From assembly GCA_030147805.1 (NCBI GenBank), contig JASBUR010000019.1, forward strand, positions 1 through 64,000: DNA of 64,000 bases. Direction: 5' to 3'. Below the pieces are notes generated by a model, which saw nothing but the letters and a program-made list of their open reading frames with translations, did no database searches and had not been told where the DNA came from. Positions 58,552-64,000 of this stretch are shown here, in pieces. Numbering within the stretch: position 1 is the stretch's first letter; each line of letters opens with the position of its first letter. The DNA comes from Sphingomonadaceae bacterium (GTDB taxonomy: Bacteria > Pseudomonadota > Alphaproteobacteria > Sphingomonadales > Sphingomonadaceae). The translations under genes were made by a program, and so were the position numbers.

Positions 58552-61500
58552 CAAAAGCTCCAGCTCACGGTGCCACGGAGCCCGTGATCGCTCAGCCCGC
58601 GACCGAGTTGTCCCGAATAGTCGACGTTCCAAGTCACGGCGGGCGCGATGACGGTGTGGATGCCGGCTTCGATGACGACGGCGTCGCGCGCCAGCGGTAC
58701 GCCCTCGACGCTGAAGCGGTCGCCGCCGCCGAAGGCGAGCGTGCTGGTCGGGGCAAGGCTTCCAAAAGCATGGCGCCAGGCCAGCGAGGCCGCCAGGCCG
58801 ATCGCCGCGTTCGGCGCCGCGGCGCGCCAGTTTCCGCGCAGCCCCAGCATCGACAGCGTCGACCGGGTCGAGGTGCCGAAACTGTCGAGTGCTGCGGCGC
58901 CACCGCTTTCGCGCGATCGCCGGCTATCGAGATCGACATGCGCCAGCCCGGCAAAGGGCTCGACGTCTGCGGCGTCGCTGCCGAGCCGATATGCGACCTC
59001 GCCGAACGCCTGCAGCGTCCGCGCCTTCGACGCACGATCGGTGCGGCCCGCGAAGCCGTCGATGGCGATGGCCCTTGCGGTGTCGACGTCGTGCCATGCA
59101 TGGCCGGCGCCGATCCGCAATCGCAGGCGCGCCCAGTCGCCGCCCGCATAGACGCCGAGCTCGCGATTTTCGCTCTCGCCGCGCGAGCCGCGCGCATCGA
59201 CGCTGAAACGCGAGCGGCTGCCGGCGGCATAGAAGCCGACCCGCACGGCCTCGCCCGCACCGAGATCGGCACCGGCCACGATACCGCGCGCGGCAAAGTC
59301 GAGCGAAGCGGCCGTATCGCTCGCCGCGACAGCGCCCGACGAGCCGAAAACACGGGCCCAGACGCCATGATCGCTGTCGAGCACCGCTTCGCGCGAAAAA
59401 CGACTCGCCTCGGTCAGCGCTGTCCGCGCTGAGGCATCGACCTCGCCCGACAGCTGGTCGAACGCGGCCGGCGCCGCGGCGTCGTCGACGTACATAGCGA
59501 CGACGTCGTGAACCTGGTTGCCGGCATTGACGCTGTCGAGGCCGGCCGCTGCCGCGACCTGGTTTCGCGTCACGCCGGCCGTCGCGAAGGCGCGCACCTG
59601 GGTCGCCTCGAGCGTCACGCTCTGCGGCGCATGATGGACGTCGAGCGCATAGAAGGCCGAGATCGCGGTATCGCCGGTGACGGTATAGCGGCCGTTGATG
59701 CCGCCCGCCGCGGTGAGCACAGTGTAGCGGCGCCCGGGGCCGTAGGCGAGATTGACTTCCTTGATGACGGTGAGCATCGCGCCCGGCGCGATCGTCGCCG
59801 ATCCTTGCGCGACGATACGATCGGACCGGTCGGTGGCGGGATCGACCTCCACCGCATAGACCGAGGCCGCCGACTGCACGACGTTGCCGGCGACCGTCAG
59901 CGTCCCGATGCTGTTGCCGGGGGCGATCGCCGCGCCCTCGGCCAGCGCCACGCCGCCCACCGTGCCCGCGCCGGAGAGGATGGTGCCGCTTGCCGCCGAC
60001 ACCACCGAATTGCGCAGCTCGCCGTTGACCGCGAGTCCCCCGCCGGCCAGCAGCGTCGTTCCCGAGAAATCGCTGGTGCCGGTCAGATCGAGCTTCGCAT
60101 TTCCCTCCTTGACCAGCGTGCCCGAGCCGCTGAGCGGGTTGGCGAGCCGCGCGTCGCTGCCACCCTGGTCGATCACCAGCGCGCCGTTGCCGACGATCGG
60201 CCCGCTGCCGAGCGCCGCCGCGGTGGCGATCAGGGTGCCGGCGGCGACCACCGTGCCGCCCGAATGGCTGTTGGTGCCGGTCAGCACCTGCGATCCGCCG
60301 GTGAGCATGACCGCGCCGGCACCGCTGATCGTGCCGGCGAAGCTGCCGTTGACGCCGCCGAGCGCCAGCGTCTGCGTGCCGAGCGAGACGGCGCCCTGCC
60401 CGGTCAGCCCCGCGATCGCCACCGGGCCGCCGGTCGCCGCCGCGATATCGAACACGCCGTTGTTGACCACCGGCCCGCTGATCCGCCCCGCGCCGGCGAG
60501 CGCCAGCGTGCCGCCGGTGATCGCCGCGGCGCCACTGAAGCTGTTCTGCCCGGTGAGCACGAGCGTTCCGGGACTGCTCTGCACGATGCCGCCCGTCCCC
60601 GAGATCGTACCGGTGAAAACCATGGTATCGGCGCGGTTGAACGCGAGCGTGCCGTTGTTGGTGACGCTGCCGGTGAGGCTGCCGCTCGTCCCCCCGTCGC
60701 CGATTTGAAGCACGCCGCCGCTGATCGTGGTGCCACCGCTGAAGTCATTGTCGCCGGTCAGGATCATCGTCCCGCTGCCGGTCTTGGCAACCGCGCCGTC
60801 GCCCGTGATCGCCCCCGACTGGACCGCGGCGGCGCCTTCGTTGACCACCGCCGCGAGCGTCGCACCCGCGGTCAGGCTGACCTCGTTGACGATCTCGAGC
60901 CCGTCGCCGTAGCTGAGCGTCGCGTCGCCCGCGAGCTCGACCTCGCCGCTGCCGAGCGCTCCGTTGCTCGCCAGATCGAGACTGACCCCCGCGATGGTCA
61001 CCGGGCCGGTGAAGCTGCTGTTGTCGCCGGTGATGAGCAGGCGACCGCTGCCGGTCAGCATGTAGCGGCCGGTGCCGGTGATGGAACCCGCCTGCGTGGC
61101 GGTCCCCTGCGCCACGTCGAGGCGCGCTTCGCCGTTGATCAGCAGATCGTTGGCAACGATGATTCCGTCGGCATAGCCGAGCGTCGAGCCGCCCTCGAGA
61201 AGGATGCGGCCGACGCCCGCAGCGCGGTCGTTGGCAAGAAGCAGCGTGCCCGCCTGCACGGTCGTGCCGCCGGTGAAGCTGCTGACGCCGCCGAGCGTCA
61301 GCACGCCTGCGCCGGCTTTGACGACAGCGCCGGCGCCCGAGATCGCGCCGCCGAACGCCGTCGCATCGGCGCGGTCGAAGATCAGCGTCCCGGCGTTGGC
61401 GACGTTTCCCGCAAGGCTGCCGCGCGTGCCGCCATCGCCGACGCGCACCGCGCCGGCGACGATCGACGTCCCGCCGGTGTAGCCGTTGTCGGCCGTCAGC

Positions 61501-64000
61501 GTGAGCATCCCCGCCCCGGCCTTCGTCACCGCTCCCGCGCCCGAGATCCGTCCGTCGAGCGTGACCGCATCCGAGCGATCGACGACCAGCATCGCCTCGT
61601 TGAGCATGTCGCCCATGATGCGCCCCGAGCTGCCGCCAGCGCCGATCTGCAGCGTTCCCGACGCGATCGTCGTGCCGCCCGTATAGCTGCTGTCCGCCGT
61701 CAGGATCGTCGTTCCAGGCCCCGCGTGAACGAGCGCGCCCGCCCCCGAAATCGCGCCGTCGAGCGTCAGCCGGCCGCCCTGGTCGATCGCCAGCACACCG
61801 GCGTTCGCGACGGCGCCGCGAAGCCCGCCGCCGGCCGCGAGCCGCAGCGTGCCGGCGGCGATCGTCGTGCCGCCGTCATAGCGGTTCGCCGCAGTCAGCG
61901 TCAGCACGCCGCCCCCGGTCTTGATCAGCCCACCCGTTCGCGCGCCATTCTCGATCGCCGCGGCGACCGTCGCCTCGCCGGTGGCGATGCCGATCGTCGC
62001 GACGCCGCTGAGATCGATGTCGTTGGCGAGCGTGACCCCGTTGCCGAGCAGGAGGGCGCTCCCCGCCGCGAGCTCGACCGTGCCCGAGCCGAGCGCGTCG
62101 CCGCGGGCAACCTCGAGCGCGCCGCCGGCGATGCGCGTCCCCCCGCCGAAACCGTTGGCGGCGGTGAATGTCAGGGTTCCGCCGCCGGTCTTCACCAGGC
62201 TGCCGGCGCGCGATCCGTCGGCGACCACCCCGCCAAGCGTCGCCCGCAGCCCTGCACCCACGCTGATAGCGGCATCCCCCGACAGCTCGATCCGGTTGAC
62301 GAGGGCGATGCCGGCGCCGAGCGCGAGCGTGCTTCCCGCGGCAAGATCAACGCGCCCGGTTCCGAGCGCGTCGCTCCTCGCGGCCTCGATCGTGCCGCCC
62401 GCCAGCAGCGTGCCGCCGCCGAAGCTGTTGGCGCCCGACAGCACCAGCGTGCCGCTGCCGGTCTTGGCGAGCGTGCCGCCGCCCGATAGCGGCCCCGCAT
62501 GGACCGCCCGACGGCCGGCATCGACGATCGCCGCCAGCGTCAAGCCGCTGCCGATCGAGACGGCGTTGCCGATGGTGACGGCATCGCCATAGCGAAAGCT
62601 GGCGCTGCCGGTCAGGTCGACCGCGCCGCCGCCGAGCGCGGCGCTGCTGTCGAGGTCGAGCGTGAGGTCCGACAGCGAGATGCCGCCGCCGAAGCCGCTG
62701 TTGTCGCCGGTCAGCAGCAGCCGGCCGGCGCCGCCGAGGATATAGCGTCCGCTGCCGCTGAGCGCGCCGCTCTGCGTCGCGACTCCGCTCGCGACCACGA
62801 GGCTCGCGAGACCGTTGATCCGAAGCGCGTTGGCGACGGTGACGCCCGAGGCGTAGCTCAGCGTCGTGCCGCTTTCGAGCGTGATCTGCCCGGTCCCTGC
62901 CGCGCGATCCGCCGCGAGCGCGAGTGTCCCGCTCTCCACCAGCGTTCCGCCGGCGTAGCTGTTCGAGCCCGAGAGCGTCAGCAGGCCGGCACCCGACTTG
63001 AGCAGCGCGCCTGCTCCCGAGATCGTGCCGCCGAACGTCACCGCGTCGGACCGGGCGAAGGACAAGCGTCCATCTACGACGACGTCGCCGGCGAGGCTGC
63101 CCGACGCGCCGCCGTTGCCCAGCTGCAGCGTGGCGCCGCCGGCGATGGCGGTGCCGCCGGTATGGCTGCTGGCGCCGGTGAGGATCAGCGTCCCGCCGCC
63201 GATGCTCAGCCCGCCGGCGCCCGCGACCGTCCCCCCAAATACGCCGCTGGCGGCGTCGAGCGTCAGCGTGCGGCTGCCGAGCGCGACGCTGCCGTTGCCC
63301 GTCAGGCTCCGGATCGCGACGCCGCCGCTGGCGCCGGCGATGTCGAAACTGCCGTTGGCGACGAGCGATCCCGTCAGGCGTCCGGCCCCCGACAGCGCCA
63401 GCGTGCCGGCGGCGATCGTCGTGCCGCCGCCGTGGCCGGCGAGTCCGGCGAGCGTCAGCGTTCCCATGCCCGCCTTCGTCAGCGTGCCCGATCCCGAGAT
63501 GGCGCCGCCGAAGCTGTAATTGTCTGCGGAGTCGAAGATCAGCGCGCCATTGTCGACGACATTGCCCGCCAGCCGGCCGGCGCCGGTCACCGCGAGCGTA
63601 CCCGCTGCGATCGTCGTTGTGCCGGCGAAGCCGTTCGCCGCGGTGAGCGTCAAGCGGTTCGCGCCGAGCTTGGTGAGCGATCCGCTGCCGGTCAGCATCC
63701 CGTCGAGACTGACGTCGTCGCTGCGATCGACGAGCAGGTCGCCATCGATCCTCAAGGTGCCCGTGACGCTGCCGCCGGTTCCGCCGGCGCCGAGGCGCAG
63801 CGTGCCGGCGGCGACGGTCGTGCCGCCCGAATAGCTGTTCGCTCCCGTCAGCGTCTGGCTGCCGCCGGTCAGCGTCAGTCCGCCGGTGCCGGCGATCGAC
63901 CCCGAGAAGCTGCCGCCGCTTCCCGTCAGCGCCAGCGTTCGCGACCCGAGCGCGACGCTGCCCGAGCCCGACAGCCCGCCGATCGTCACGTCGGCGCCAG
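58551..64000 (-). CDS. Giant repeat-rich autotransporter adhesin, 3' part
   Basis: More than 1,812 residues are visible and the frame stays open at the window edge, so the N-terminus with its signal peptide is missing. The passenger consists of dozens of autotransporter-associated beta-strand repeats of the type GxLtLTGxNsYtGGTTIaAGTL, forming a long beta-helix. A linker (about 300 residues before the end) leads to a 12-strand autotransporter barrel ending in GLRGTVSWSF, with the terminal aromatic residue needed for outer-membrane assembly. Probably a surface adhesin or biofilm protein. It is the upstream gene of the EAL phosphodiesterase. Confidence 0.93.
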   Translation of the reverse strand, partial: GADVTIGGLSGSGSVALGSRTLALTGSGGSFSGSIAGTGGLTLTGGSQTLTGANSYSGGTTVAAGTLRLGAGGTGGSVTGTLRIDGDLLVDRSDDVSLDGMLTGSGSLTKLGANRLTLTAANGFAGTTTIAAGTLAVTGAGRLAGNVVDNGALIFDSADNYSFGGAISGSGTLTKAGMGTLTLAGLAGHGGGTTIAAGTLALSGAGRLTGSLVANGSFDIAGASGGVAIRSLTGNGSVALGSRTLTLDAASGVFGGTVAGAGGLSIGGGTLILTGASSHTGGTAIAGGATLQLGNGGASGSLAGDVVVDGRLSFARSDAVTFGGTISGAGALLKSGAGLLTLSGSNSYAGGTLVESGTLALAADRAAGTGQITLESGTTLSYASGVTVANALRINGLASLVVASGVATQSGALSGSGRYILGGAGRLLLTGDNSGFGGGISLSDLTLDLDSSAALGGGAVDLTGSASFRYGDAVTIGNAVSIGSGLTLAAIVDAGRRAVHAGPLSGGGTLAKTGSGTLVLSGANSFGGGTLLAGGTIEAARSDALGTGRVDLAAGSTLALGAGIALVNRIELSGDAAISVGAGLRATLGGVVADGSRAGSLVKTGGGTLTFTAANGFGGGTRIAGGALEVARGDALGSGTVELAAGSALLLGNGVTLANDIDLSGVATIGIATGEATVAAAIENGARTGGLIKTGGGVLTLTAANRYDGGTTIAAGTLRLAAGGGLRGAVANAGVLAIDQGGRLTLDGAISGAGALVHAGPGTTILTADSSYTGGTTIASGTLQIGAGGSSGRIMGDMLNEAMLVVDRSDAVTLDGRISGAGAVTKAGAGMLTLTADNGYTGGTSIVAGAVRVGDGGTRGSLAGNVANAGTLIFDRADATAFGGAISGAGAVVKAGAGVLTLGGVSSFTGGTTVQAGTLLLANDRAAGVGRILLEGGSTLGYADGIIVANDLLINGEARLDVAQGTATQAGSITGTGRYMLTGSGRLLITGDNSSFTGPVTIAGVSLDLASNGALGSGEVELAGDATLSYGDGLEIVNEVSLTAGATLAAVVNEGAAAVQSGAITGDGAVAKTGSGTMILTGDNDFSGGTTISGGVLQIGDGGTSGSLTGSVTNNGTLAFNRADTMVFTGTISGTGGIVQSSPGTLVLTGQNSFSGAAAITGGTLALAGAGRISGPVVNNGVFDIAAATGGPVAIAGLTGQGAVSLGTQTLALGGVNGSFAGTISGAGAVMLTGGSQVLTGTNSHSGGTVVAAGTLIATAAALGSGPIVGNGALVIDQGGSDARLANPLSGSGTLVKEGNAKLDLTGTSDFSGTTLLAGGGLAVNGELRNSVVSAASGTILSGAGTVGGVALAEGAAIAPGNSIGTLTVAGNVVQSAASVYAVEVDPATDRSDRIVAQGSATIAPGAMLTVIKEVNLAYGPGRRYTVLTAAGGINGRYTVTGDTAISAFYALDVHHAPQSVTLEATQVRAFATAGVTRNQVAAAAGLDSVNAGNQVHDVVAMYVDDAAAPAAFDQLSGEVDASARTALTEASRFSREAVLDSDHGVWARVFGSSGAVAASDTAASLDFAARGIVAGADLGAGEAVRVGFYAAGSRSRFSVDARGSRGESENRELGVYAGGDWARLRLRIGAGHAWHDVDTARAIAIDGFAGRTDRASKARTLQAFGEVAYRLGSDAADVEPFAGLAHVDLDSRRSRESGGAAALDSFGTSTRSTLSMLGLRGNWRAAAPNAAIGLAASLAWRHAFGSLAPTSTLAFGGGDRFSVEGVPLARDAVVIEAGIHTVIAPAVTWNVDYSGQLGRGLSDHGLRGTVSWSF

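Noticed and set aside
59508-62489. Plus-strand frame opposite the autotransporter (993 codons)
   Set aside because: Repeat-derived antisense frame with no domain; reflects the repeat periodicity of the autotransporter.
58551-64000. CRISPR array or tandem DNA repeat in the autotransporter region
   Set aside because: The periodic repeats are degenerate and keep one open frame encoding beta-strand repeats; spacers and constant direct repeats are absent.

Overview
The window is GC-rich alphaproteobacterial chromosome interrupted by one complete-looking tailed-phage prophage of about 38.6 kb. The host is probably a sphingomonad. That is an inference from the mreB-mreC-mreD-PBP2-rodA order, an endonuclease-motif MutL, and the style of the DUF2306, S41 and autotransporter genes; no rRNA is present to confirm it.

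Left flank (1-8136): a small unknown gene, mutL on the minus strand, and the plus-strand cell-shape operon mreB-mreC-mreD-mrdA-rodA. A tRNA-Lys(CTT) follows at 8137-8212 and is the integration site.

Prophage (8167-46779): the last 46 bp of the tRNA are repeated exactly at 46734-46779 (attL/attR), next to a tyrosine integrase and an AlpA-like excisionase. From left to right it carries the following. (1) A plus-strand cargo island: Vsr, a C5-cytosine methyltransferase and an Eco29kI-like GIY-YIG restriction enzyme. (2) A minus-strand early operon: HNH protein, unknown, winged-helix protein, two small proteins, RusA. (3) A plus-strand recombination operon: RecT, YqaJ exonuclease, and a chain of tiny overlapping genes. 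(4) A long minus-strand late block read from about 36 kb down to 15.8 kb: DUF5681 protein, large terminase, portal-MuF fusion, prohead protease, capsid, connectors, tail tube, frameshifted tail chaperones, tape measure, tail tip, fibre, lysis genes. Two plus-strand genes interrupt it: an exported HEFAH metalloprotease and a two-TM coiled-coil protein. (5) A right-hand minus-strand early/accessory block: CHC2 zinc-finger primase fragment, DUF932 protein, YopX, and an unusual set in which a soluble VirD4/TraG-like ATPase sits between a Replic_Relax-type winged-helix gene and two uncharacterised partners. (6) A promoter with operator-like repeats and a large two-tier inverted repeat near the integrase. 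The phage looks like an HK97-type siphovirus. I could not find a CI-type repressor, a replicative helicase or a classical initiator.

Right flank (46780-64000): the displaced host tRNA terminator; a DUF2306 membrane protein; two S41-protease-like genes and small secreted proteins; a LytS/LytTR two-component pair; two convergent NTF2-like secreted paralogues; a serine-recombinase-like protein that has lost its catalytic serine; a PAS-GGDEF-EAL protein with a degenerate GGDEF; and, overlapping its start codon, the 3' part of a giant repeat-rich autotransporter whose 5' end lies beyond the window.

The best candidates for undescribed biology are the coupling-ATPase/Replic_Relax cluster inside a phage (38.8-43.1 kb), the two plus-strand morons in the late block, and the catalytically dead serine recombinase.
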